DNA from: M3007 sp964630705
Lineage (GTDB): Bacteria > Bacteroidota > Bacteroidia > Chitinophagales > Saprospiraceae
Direction: 5' to 3'
Length of the DNA: 64,000 bases
NCBI GenBank assembly: GCA_964630705.1
Contig: CAZVZH010000002.1
Span: 1-64,000 of the forward strand
The notes beneath the pieces were generated by a model, which was given only the letters and a program-made list of their open reading frames with translations, was not told the DNA's origin and ran no database searches. Position 1 is the first letter of the stretch; the number at the start of each line of letters is the position of its first letter. Below are positions 43,994 through 51,305 of this stretch, one piece after another. The position numbers and the translations under genes are program-made.

Positions 43994-45520
43994 CTACTTC
44001 GGCAACAGTTTTTTTACCTCCGTTACGATATCATTGTAGGCTGCGTCGCTGTTGGGGAAATCCGACACCGTACGATTCATGGTCGGCAGCGAGCGCAGTT
44101 TTTCCAGGCCGGTGCCGTCGATGTCGAGTTTTTCGATATGTACGGGTATGACCCGTTTCCCAGCTCCCATGGCGCTCAAAAGGAGATGAAACCAGGTTTC
44201 CTCGTTGAACAGGTTGGGCGTGATCAGCACCATGATGTAATCGGCCGAAGCCAGTTCGGCTTCAGCGCGCGCTTTTACATCCTCACCGGCAGGCGCTTCG
44301 TGCACATTGTAAATCTGAATTTTTTTAGTCGCCTTCAGAATGAACAAGTGCCGGTTGAATACCTGGCAGTGCGGCGTGTCCTGCACATCGTACACCACCA
44401 CAAATTTGGGCACGGCATTGGCGGCGGGTGGCGCCGGCGTGGGGGCGGGCGCTTGTGCGGATTCTGTTCCGCCGGAACTTGCTGCGGGCGCCGGATTCGT
44501 TCTGGGTGCGGCTGTTTTTCCTAAAACCTGAAAAATATCGCGAAACAACACCCCCCGGTTAGCGCCTTTCCGGTCGCCTTTGGCATTGATCTGTAAGCCG
44601 CCCTCGGCTTCGGTTTTGCCGGCGTGGTGGATGGCGATCACCTTCCAGTCTTTGTTGAACACCGGAGCGCCGCTGCTGCCCGGTTCGGTATCGGTCGTGT
44701 AGTACACGTGTTGGTTCCACACGCTGAGCACTTCGTTGGCGTTGAGGGCAATTTGTTTGTCCTGACCTTTCGGGTGCTGGATGATCGTCACCGGCTCGCC
44801 AACGGTAGGAATGGCGCTGGGGTCGAACTGGACGAAGCCCCACTGGCGGAGCGGCGTTTGCGGGTTGTCAATGATTTTTACCCGGCAAAAATCAAACTGG
44901 TCGGGCGTGCTGGTTTGAAAATCGGAGGGGTCCAATTGGTACGAGGTCCGGGTTTTGGTATTTCCGGCTGCGTCCATTTCATAGTTGAATTCAATCCGGG
45001 CGTCGCGGGCCACATCTGCCGAAGGGATCACGTGGTTGTTGGTAAACAGATACCCGTCTTCTGTGAGAAATCCGCTGCCCAATTCGCCGTCGGCGCACAC
45101 CACCCGGCAAACGGCCTTCGATGCCTGAAGGGCTTTTTCCAGCCAATTTATTTTAAGCAGGTTATTCTGCGGGCCGATAATTTTTTCCAAACGGGCTTCA
45201 TCGGGCACCTGGAATTGAAAGGTGGTCAGGCTTCGAATTTGCGCGTCGCGGTCGATGCGGCGGGGCACCTCTTTCATCAATTCCAGCAGGCCGAAACAAG
45301 TGCGCGCCGAGATGCGGGAATACTCTTCGAAGCTGATCATGCCCCGTTGGAACATTTTGCTGGCCTCTTTGAAATTGCCCGATTGTAAAATGATGTCCTG
45401 CCGCAAGCCCGCTTGCGCCTGCTTGTCGAGTTCGAGCAGGGCGTCGAGGGCTTTTTCCACCTCTTTGTCGGCGAGGAGGCCTTCAATGGTTTGCAGGTAT
45501 ACGAGTTGAGCGTTTTGCAT
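43994..45520 (-). CDS. Effector-associated domain, trypsin-like protease and TIR protein
   Basis: A 508-residue predicted cytoplasmic three-domain protein, no signal peptide. Residues 1-88 form an all-helical effector-associated (EAD11-like) domain (LLADKEVEKALDALLEL; NFKEASKMFQRGMISFEEY). Residues about 130-330 are a trypsin-like serine protease with His163 (TNNHV), Asp210 (DFCRVKI) and Ser283 (EPGSSGAP). A Pro/Ala linker (335-370) leads to a TIR-type domain at 371-508: FVVVYDVQD, SADYIMVLITPN, KRVIPVHIEK, then LEKLRSLPTMNRTV and a closing AAYNDIVTEVKKLL. The usual TIR NADase Glu position appears to be Leu, so the TIR may signal or bind rather than cut NAD. This layout is known from predicted bacterial conflict systems. 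It is last in an operon after the HdrB-like and small conserved genes. Confidence 0.85.
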   Translation of the reverse strand: MQNAQLVYLQTIEGLLADKEVEKALDALLELDKQAQAGLRQDIILQSGNFKEASKMFQRGMISFEEYSRISARTCFGLLELMKEVPRRIDRDAQIRSLTTFQFQVPDEARLEKIIGPQNNLLKINWLEKALQASKAVCRVVCADGELGSGFLTEDGYLFTNNHVIPSADVARDARIEFNYEMDAAGNTKTRTSYQLDPSDFQTSTPDQFDFCRVKIIDNPQTPLRQWGFVQFDPSAIPTVGEPVTIIQHPKGQDKQIALNANEVLSVWNQHVYYTTDTEPGSSGAPVFNKDWKVIAIHHAGKTEAEGGLQINAKGDRKGANRGVLFRDIFQVLGKTAAPRTNPAPAASSGGTESAQAPAPTPAPPAANAVPKFVVVYDVQDTPHCQVFNRHLFILKATKKIQIYNVHEAPAGEDVKARAEAELASADYIMVLITPNLFNEETWFHLLLSAMGAGKRVIPVHIEKLDIDGTGLEKLRSLPTMNRTVSDFPNSDAAYNDIVTEVKKLLPK

Positions 45521-45560
45521 GAAATTACTTGGTTTTTAGTCTGTTCGGTGGCGGGCGCGT

Positions 45561-46073
45561 TTACACCAGGCGCCGGTGCCAGCTTTGCGAAAAAGGCAGC
45601 AGCCATTTTTCCTGGAGTTCCAGTTTGTTTTGCACCAGGGTGTTGACCATGAGCGTGTCGGCTGTGATGGTTTTTTCGGCAAGATGCCGGCTGAGCTCTT
45701 CCCGGCCTGCAAATTGAAGTTTGCTTTCGTGCACCCAGGCAAAGCGCATGCGTTCGAAAAAATCGATATTCAGCTGGTGCCCCAGCGCTTCGAGGAAATG
45801 TACGGACTTGTCGATGGAGCAGCCGCTGGCGCCGGCTTGCGTTTCGTCGACCATGAGGACAACAAACTGGTTTTCAAAAATTTCTGCAGTGGCCTTCAAC
45901 GCCTGGTTGTGCGCTGTCCATTGTCGCACAAAGTGCGCGAGCGCCTGTTCGGCCACTTCCTTTTCTTCGGCATTGAGCGGCCGGCTGATCGTATACACCC
46001 AAACACGGGATTGGGGAGCATAACCGGCAGCGGAGGCCAGGCTGGGGGTCAGTGAAGTTGGCGTACTGGTCAT
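45561..46073 (-). CDS. Conserved small protein of HdrCB-linked operon
   Basis: A 170-residue soluble protein with alpha/beta content: RVWVYTISRPLNAEEKEVAEQALAHF at the start, FENQFVVLMVDETQAGASGCSIDKSVHFLEALG in the middle (a Cys-Ser after Gly-Ala-Ser), then FFERMRFAWV. It is a common Bacteroidota gene sometimes labelled an ABC-transporter ATPase, but no Walker A, Walker B or signature motif is present, so that name is not supported. It overlaps the stop of the HdrB-like gene by 4 bases and lies 40 bases before the protease-TIR gene. Function unknown. Confidence 0.75.
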   Translation of the reverse strand: MTSTPTSLTPSLASAAGYAPQSRVWVYTISRPLNAEEKEVAEQALAHFVRQWTAHNQALKATAEIFENQFVVLMVDETQAGASGCSIDKSVHFLEALGHQLNIDFFERMRFAWVHESKLQFAGREELSRHLAEKTITADTLMVNTLVQNKLELQEKWLLPFSQSWHRRLV

Positions 46074-46852
46074 GATTTAATATTGTTCAAAATTAACTCC
46101 GAGAGGTCGAACACCATGACCTGCTCGTTCTTTTCCTTGGCTTTCAAGCCGTCTTGCAGCATGGTGATGCAAAACGGGCAATTGGCCGCGACAGTTGGCG
46201 CGCCGGTGCTCAGCGCCTCCTCGACGCGTTCAGTATTGATGCGTTTGTCGCCGGGCTCGTCTTCTTTCCACATTTGCGCGCCCCCGGCCCCGCAGCAGAG
46301 GCCGTTCTTCCGGGAGCGTTTCATTTCCACCAGATCGGCGTCGAGGGCTTCGAGCAAAGCCCGCGGGGCTTCGTACACCTCGTTGGCGCGGCCCAGGTAG
46401 CAGGAGTCGTGGTAGGTAATGCGTTTTCCTTTAAATGCGCCGCCTTCGCGGAGTTTCAGCCGGCCGGTTTGAATCAGTTCTTGAAGCAGTTGGGTGTGGT
46501 GCACCACCTCGTAGTTGCCGCCGAGTTCGGGGTATTCGTTTTTTAAAATATTGAAACAGTGCGGGCAGGCCGTGACGATTTTTTGGACGCCGTACAGGTT
46601 CAGCGTTTCGATGTTCATCATGGCCGTCAGTTGAAAAAGGAACTCGTTGCCGGCCCGCCGGGCGGGGTCGCCGGTGCAGCGTTCTTCCTGGCCCAGGATG
46701 GCAAATTCGACGCCGGCCAGTTGTAAAATTTCGCAGAGCGCCTGCGTCACCTTTTGCGCGCGGGCATCGAAAGAGCCGGCGCAGCCGACCCAGAAAAGGA
46801 TTTCCGGACTTTTTCCTTCCGATTGATATTCAGCGTATGTTTTTGCGAGCAT
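46070..46852 (-). CDS. HdrB/LutA-type iron-sulfur (CCG-domain) protein
   Basis: A 260-residue protein with two cysteine-rich CCG domains of the heterodisulfide reductase subunit B/GlpC class. Cys-containing motifs are LFWVGCAGS, TACPHCFNILKNEYP, HDSCYLGR and NGLCCGAGGAQMW; these hold noncubane iron-sulfur clusters in characterised relatives. It follows the membrane ferredoxin gene by 13 bases and overlaps the next gene by 4 bases. With that partner it probably forms an electron-transfer complex, linked to quinones. The ATG at 46852 was chosen because the longer frame lies over the previous gene. Confidence 0.88.
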   Translation of the reverse strand: MLAKTYAEYQSEGKSPEILFWVGCAGSFDARAQKVTQALCEILQLAGVEFAILGQEERCTGDPARRAGNEFLFQLTAMMNIETLNLYGVQKIVTACPHCFNILKNEYPELGGNYEVVHHTQLLQELIQTGRLKLREGGAFKGKRITYHDSCYLGRANEVYEAPRALLEALDADLVEMKRSRKNGLCCGAGGAQMWKEDEPGDKRINTERVEEALSTGAPTVAANCPFCITMLQDGLKAKEKNEQVMVFDLSELILNNIKS

Positions 46853-46865
46853 GCAAATAATGTGT

Positions 46866-48176
46866 TTAGTGGTTGTGGCGCCAGGCGTCGCGGTCGTCCG
46901 ACATGGCCCAGGCGGCGCCATTGTTTTCGATAGCGTTGAACATGGGCAGCCACTCCGACGGCCCGGCGGAAAGCGTCAGTATTTCGTAGCGGCGGAGCTG
47001 TAAAATAATATCCAGCGGATTGATTAACACCGGACAAGCCTCTACGCAGGCGTTGCAGGTCGTGCAGGCGTGCAGTTCTTCCGGACTGATAGCGTCGAAC
47101 AGCGATTTTCCATCGTTGTAATTTTCCAGGCTTTGCGCGCCGCTGTCCAACTGGCGGCCGACCTCTTCGGCGCGGTCGCGGACATCCATCATGATTTTTC
47201 TGGGCGATAGTTTTTTGCCTGTCAGGTTGGCCGGGCAGGCGGCCGTGCAGCGCCCGCATTCTGTGCAGGTATAGGCTTGCAGCAGGTTGTTCCGGCTGAG
47301 GGAAAACACGTCGTTGGCGCCGAATTCCGGCAGTTCGGCAGCGCCCGAGTCCGCCTGCTCCAGCCCCATCATGATGCGCACTTCTTTTTGAATCTCAGGC
47401 ATATTCGTCATTTGCCCCTTTGGCGTCTGCCGGGCCAGCCAGGTGTTGGGAAAGGCTAACAAAATATGCAGGTGTTTGGAATAGGGCAGGTAGCATAAAA
47501 ACCCAAAAACTGTAGTGATGTGCAGCCACCAGCCAAAGCGCTCGATGGCCATAACCGCGCCATCGCTCAGGCCACCGAACAACATCGGCCCCAACCAACT
47601 GCTCACCGCAAAGGCGCCGGTCGGCGGGTAGTGTTCCAGGCCGCGGCTTTGCAGCACCTTGTCGCCGCCGTTCATGCAGCAAATACCGGCAATGAGGATG
47701 ATCTCGCCAAGCAGGATGAGGTTGGCGTCTTTGAACGGCCAGCCTTTCATTTCCGGTTTGTGGAAGCGGGGCACGCGCAGCAGGTTGCGGCGGGCCAGAA
47801 AAATCAGGGTGGCGACCAGCGCCAGCACAGAAAGTATTTCAATAAAACTGATGACAAAAGTGTAGAAACCGCCCAGGCTGGAGGCAAAAAAACGGTGACT
47901 TCCCGTCAGCCCATCTACCAGGATTTCCACAAGTTCGATCTGCGTGATGACAAAAGCGGCGTAAATAAAAAAGTGCAGAACAGCCGGCAGCCAGTTTTTA
48001 AACATTTTCTGCTGGCCGAATGCCACCAACAGCAGGTTGCGCCAGCGCTGGCCGGTATCACCTTCCGTTTTCACGGATTTGCCCAGGGCGATGTTGCGCC
48101 AAACGCGGCGGTACCCCTTCCATGCAAACCATGCGCTGAAGCCCAAAAGGACGATAAAAAGTAAAATTTGCCCCAT
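46866..48176 (-). CDS. HdrC-like membrane 4Fe-4S ferredoxin
   Basis: A 436-residue fusion of about six N-terminal membrane helices (cytochrome-b/NarI-like organisation, with conserved His in the helices) and a C-terminal domain carrying two 4Fe-4S cluster motifs: CTECGRCTAACPANLTG and CTTCNACVEACPVL. It resembles the HdrE/C-type or GlpC-linked membrane iron-sulfur proteins that pass electrons between quinone and a CCG protein, here encoded next. The ATG at 48176 begins MGQILLFIVLL, the first membrane segment. It is the first gene of the minus-strand operon that continues through the protease-TIR gene. Confidence 0.88.
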   Translation of the reverse strand: MGQILLFIVLLGFSAWFAWKGYRRVWRNIALGKSVKTEGDTGQRWRNLLLVAFGQQKMFKNWLPAVLHFFIYAAFVITQIELVEILVDGLTGSHRFFASSLGGFYTFVISFIEILSVLALVATLIFLARRNLLRVPRFHKPEMKGWPFKDANLILLGEIILIAGICCMNGGDKVLQSRGLEHYPPTGAFAVSSWLGPMLFGGLSDGAVMAIERFGWWLHITTVFGFLCYLPYSKHLHILLAFPNTWLARQTPKGQMTNMPEIQKEVRIMMGLEQADSGAAELPEFGANDVFSLSRNNLLQAYTCTECGRCTAACPANLTGKKLSPRKIMMDVRDRAEEVGRQLDSGAQSLENYNDGKSLFDAISPEELHACTTCNACVEACPVLINPLDIILQLRRYEILTLSAGPSEWLPMFNAIENNGAAWAMSDDRDAWRHNH

Positions 48177-48301
48177 AATTTTCAATTTGACGGCCCAAAA
48201 TACTGCGTTAAAACGAGTAGCGGCAAAGGATACGGCACGCTTTTCTTCAGCAGATAAACCGGCCGGTTGCGTACCTTCGCACAATTATAACAACATCTGA
48301 A

Positions 48302-48802
48302 ATGAAAATACTGGACAACCGTCAAATTCGGCAAAAGATCAAACGGCTGGCGATCGAAATCCTGGAACACCACTTCGGCGAGCCGGAGTTGATCCTGGCC
48401 GGACTGAACAACAACGGGGTTCAGTTTGCCCAACTATTGCTCGACGAACTGCAGCCCCTGGCTCCTCCCGACATGCAGATCCAGCTGACCCGTATCCGGC
48501 TCAACCCCGCCAACCCCCTGGAATACCCGCCGGCTATCGAACTTCCGGTAGAGCGCTTGCACAACAAGCCGATTATTATTGTAGACGATGTGGCGAACAC
48601 CGGGCGCACCATTTTTTACGCTGTTCAGCCCTTGCTGCCCATTTTACCTAAACAAGTAGAAGTGGCGGTTTTGGTTGATCGCAAACACAAATCGTTTCCG
48701 ATCAAAGCGGACTATGTGGGCCTGTCGCTCTACACTACGCTCAAAAACGATATTGAAGTGCAATTGCGGGGTGTGGGAGAGCTGGCTGTGTTTCTCAACT
48801 AA
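48302..48802 (+). CDS. PyrR-like phosphoribosyltransferase
   Basis: A 166-residue type I phosphoribosyltransferase fold. It has the PRPP-binding IIIVDDVANTGRT at about 97-109, preceded by a hydrophobic strand. The shape is that of PyrR/uracil or hypoxanthine phosphoribosyltransferases, but the base specificity loop is not diagnostic. PyrR regulates pyr operons in Gram-positives; in Bacteroidota its function is unclear. It is divergent from the membrane ferredoxin gene and convergent with the helical protein, 3 bases apart. Confidence 0.82.
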   Translation: MKILDNRQIRQKIKRLAIEILEHHFGEPELILAGLNNNGVQFAQLLLDELQPLAPPDMQIQLTRIRLNPANPLEYPPAIELPVERLHNKPIIIVDDVANTGRTIFYAVQPLLPILPKQVEVAVLVDRKHKSFPIKADYVGLSLYTTLKNDIEVQLRGVGELAVFLN

Positions 48803-48805
48803 AAT

Positions 48806-49534
48806 TTATGTGCCAGGCGCCGCCTGAGCCAACCGCGCTTCCTGTGCAAGCCGCGCTTTGCGGGCGCGTTTTTGGTCGGCATTACTGTCGTACAGGCAAT
48901 ACTGATCGTATTTGACTCGGTCGCGCTCCGCCCAGATGTCCTTGCCGATGTCGCACAGCACCACAAGTTCCTGGTAAATTTTGTTGCCCTGATCGACTCG
49001 GCGCTCCACGCCAATGTCGCGGTCGTGGATTTTATCCTGTTGAATGTTCAGCGCTTTTTCAAATGCGGTGCAAGCGTCGAGCACGCGTTGAATGATGTTT
49101 TCATTGACGCCGGCATCAGCCAGAAAATCAATTTGCGCGCGGGCAACGCGGGCTACCCGGCGGCCACAAAACAGCAGTTGCGGGTCGCTCATATCGCCCA
49201 GCCTGGCCGTGCCGAATTTGCGGTATCGCCCGGTTCTGTCGTGAAATTTCATGGATACACGGGTCATGAGCGAGCGGATGGCGGCGCGCAGTTTGTCGGC
49301 CGCCTGGTTTTTCTTTTCGGTACAAATCATTTGCTCGCCAACCATCTCGTCATCATCCGGCAATTGGTGAAATTGCGCGCAGAGCAACTGGAAGGCTTTG
49401 ATTCGATCCGCGCTGTATCCGTATTGCTGGAAAAACTCCAGATCGCGGTGCGCCTGGCGGATGGCTTGCATGCAGGTCACATACAACTCGGGGTCAGAAA
49501 CATTGTGCTTGCGGTGTCCGGCTTGTTTTTTCAT
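48806..49534 (-). CDS. Helical hypothetical protein
   Basis: A 242-residue mainly helical, charged protein with no family I can name. Features: an N-terminal basic stretch (MKKQAGHRKHNVSD), long helices (about 20-100 and 130-200) and a C-terminal basic tail rich in Ala, Arg and Lys (about 220-238). There is no signal peptide or membrane helix. The ATG at 49534 was chosen over a TTG 19 codons upstream. It is a single gene; the AT-rich gap of 269 bases above it holds its promoter. Resembling proteins occur in Saprospiria, but that is from impression only. Confidence 0.65.
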   Translation of the reverse strand: MKKQAGHRKHNVSDPELYVTCMQAIRQAHRDLEFFQQYGYSADRIKAFQLLCAQFHQLPDDDEMVGEQMICTEKKNQAADKLRAAIRSLMTRVSMKFHDRTGRYRKFGTARLGDMSDPQLLFCGRRVARVARAQIDFLADAGVNENIIQRVLDACTAFEKALNIQQDKIHDRDIGVERRVDQGNKIYQELVVLCDIGKDIWAERDRVKYDQYCLYDSNADQKRARKARLAQEARLAQAAPGT

Positions 49535-49803
49535 AATGACCGTCGTCTTGATGCCAACAACTGATTGCCGGAATAAGCTTTTTGTTTTCAAATAAAAATG
49601 TGCTACAAGTGCTTATTGCCTCTGCAAATCAGTGTTTTACAAAATTTAAAAACACAGGGCAAATATAGCCGGCTTAAAAATATAAAACAAAATATTTTTA
49701 ATGAAAATTAATTTCTTACTCATTCGGAATTTCCCCGGCAGGTTTTTTGGTGTCCATTAAAAAGCTCAGGCATCAGACCGGCTTGGGGCGACTTTTGGGT
49801 GTG

Positions 49804-51009
49804 CTAATCCGCCAATTGTTGCCATACTCGGGCAGCCAGCGTTTCGCCAATGGCCAGCGAAGCAGTAGCCGCCGGGCTGGGGGCATTGCACACCTGAATC
49901 AGGGCGGGTTTTTCGAGGATCAGAAAATCGTCGTGGAGCTGGCCGTCTGGGGTGCAGGCCATGGCGCGAACGCCGCTGCGCCCGGGCCGGACATCCTGCG
50001 TCTTTAGTTCCGGCACCAGGCGCTGCAGGGCCTGAACAAAGCGCTTTTTGGAATACGAGCGCTGCAACTCTGCCCAGCCGTCGCGCCAGTATTTCCGGGC
50101 AAGCCGCCGGAAGCCGGGGTAGGCGAGGGTCTCCAACAACTCGCCCAGGTGCAGGTCTGAACGGTGGTACCCTTCCCGGCGGAAGGCCAGCACAGCATTC
50201 GGTCCCGCCTCGATGCCGCCTTCGATCATGCGGGTAAAGTGCACCCCCAAAAAGGGAAAGTTGGGGTTGGGCACCGGGTAGATCAGGTTGCGCACCAGGT
50301 GCTGGCGTTCCGAAACCAATTCGTAGTATTCCCCTCGGAACGGAATAATTTGTACCCCGGGATTTTCCCCGCTTTTTCGAGCCAGATGGTCGGAGTAAAG
50401 TCCGCCGCAAACAACCGCCAGGCGTGCAGAACCTTCCCAGTTTTCAGCTTCCAGCCGCACCGCCCCGGGCGCCTGCCGGATGCCGGTTATCCGGACACCG
50501 GTTTGAATTTGACCGCCGGCAGCCAAAATCAGTTCGGCGTATTTTTGGGCCACATGTCCGTAGTTGACAATACCTGCCTGCGGCACCCAAACCGCTTCCA
50601 CAGCACGCGCAAAGGGCTCGATTTCACGGGTTTCGTCCGGTCCGATTTTTCGAAGGCCCTTTAGGCCGTTGGCCAACCCCCGCTGGTAAATCTGCTCCAA
50701 AGGGCCGCGTTCTGAGGCCTCCACCGCGACGATGATTTTTCCGCAAATGTCAAACGGCAGTCCCTGCTCGCGGCAAAATTCGAGGAGCAACTGATAGCCG
50801 CGCCGGCAGTTGGTGGCGCGCAAACTGCCCGGCCGGTAATAAATTCCGCTGTGGATGACACCGCTGTTTCGGCTGCTTTGATGACTGGCCACGGCCTTTT
50901 CTTTTTCCACGACCAGCAGCCGCAAATCAGGTCTTTTTTGCAATAATTGCCAGGCGGTAGCCAGGCCTACGATACCGCCGCCAACCACGATAATATCTTG
51001 TTGAACCAT
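49804..51009 (-). CDS. lhgO: L-2-hydroxyglutarate oxidase
   Basis: A 401-residue FAD-dependent oxidoreductase of the LhgO/L2HGDH family, which oxidises L-2-hydroxyglutarate to 2-oxoglutarate, passing electrons to oxygen or quinone. The FAD motif is IIVVGGGIVGLATAWQL. The family signature HQSSRNSGVIHSGIYYRPGSLRA is followed by a late GGIEAGPNAVLAFRREGY. The length fits LhgO. The ATG at 51009 starts MVQQDIIVVGG; a longer frame reaches into the MITE region and is rejected. It is transcribed divergently from the TonB receptor. Confidence 0.92.
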   Translation of the reverse strand: MVQQDIIVVGGGIVGLATAWQLLQKRPDLRLLVVEKEKAVASHQSSRNSGVIHSGIYYRPGSLRATNCRRGYQLLLEFCREQGLPFDICGKIIVAVEASERGPLEQIYQRGLANGLKGLRKIGPDETREIEPFARAVEAVWVPQAGIVNYGHVAQKYAELILAAGGQIQTGVRITGIRQAPGAVRLEAENWEGSARLAVVCGGLYSDHLARKSGENPGVQIIPFRGEYYELVSERQHLVRNLIYPVPNPNFPFLGVHFTRMIEGGIEAGPNAVLAFRREGYHRSDLHLGELLETLAYPGFRRLARKYWRDGWAELQRSYSKKRFVQALQRLVPELKTQDVRPGRSGVRAMACTPDGQLHDDFLILEKPALIQVCNAPSPAATASLAIGETLAARVWQQLAD

Positions 51010-51073
51010 ACCCTTTATGTTTTTGACGGCAAAGTTGACGAATTCACGCCTTGGTTTGGAAAATGAGCTAAGA

Positions 51074-51186
51074 GGAAGCGCCCACACTACTGGACAACAT
51101 TTTGTTCTTCGGGTGAATCCAGACCTTCCAGGTTTGAGAAACCTGGAAGGTCTTTACCGAAAATATCCAGTAGTGTGGGAAGCGCC
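51074..51186. mobile_element. 95-bp MITE-like element with 9-bp target duplication
   Basis: The element spans 51083-51177. Its ends are a perfect 12-bp inverted repeat, CACACTACTGGA (51083-51094) and its complement at 51166-51177. It is flanked by exact 9-bp direct copies of GGAAGCGCC (51074-51082 and 51178-51186), a convincing target-site duplication. Inside is a second, perfect 15-bp hairpin (51121-51135 with 51139-51153, loop GAG). There is no coding capacity, so it would move only with a transposase elsewhere. It lies in the divergent lhgO-TonB intergenic region. Confidence 0.85.
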
Positions 51187-51255
51187 TGCCTTGTTGTTTT
51201 TCAATATTTTGAGATAAAAGCCAACTTTTTGTCTGGTACAATCTATTTCAAGTCC

Positions 51256-51284
51256 TTTGAAATAGCGCGTTGCGGCTATCTTTG
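51256..51284 (+). promoter_or_regulatory. Bacteroidota-type promoter for TonB receptor-selD
   Basis: TTTG (51256-51259), 17 bases, TATCTTTG (51277-51284): a perfect match to the phylum consensus, 21 bases before the receptor ATG. The -33 box lies inside a 7-bp palindrome (ATTTCAA 51245-51251 with TTGAAAT 51257-51263), a possible operator. Confidence 0.65.
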
Positions 51285-51305
51285 CCGCCCTCTAACATAG
51301 CATTG

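Noticed and set aside
45561..46073. ABC-transporter ATPase label for the 170-residue protein
   Set aside because: It has no Walker A, Walker B or signature motif; the label is not supported by the sequence.
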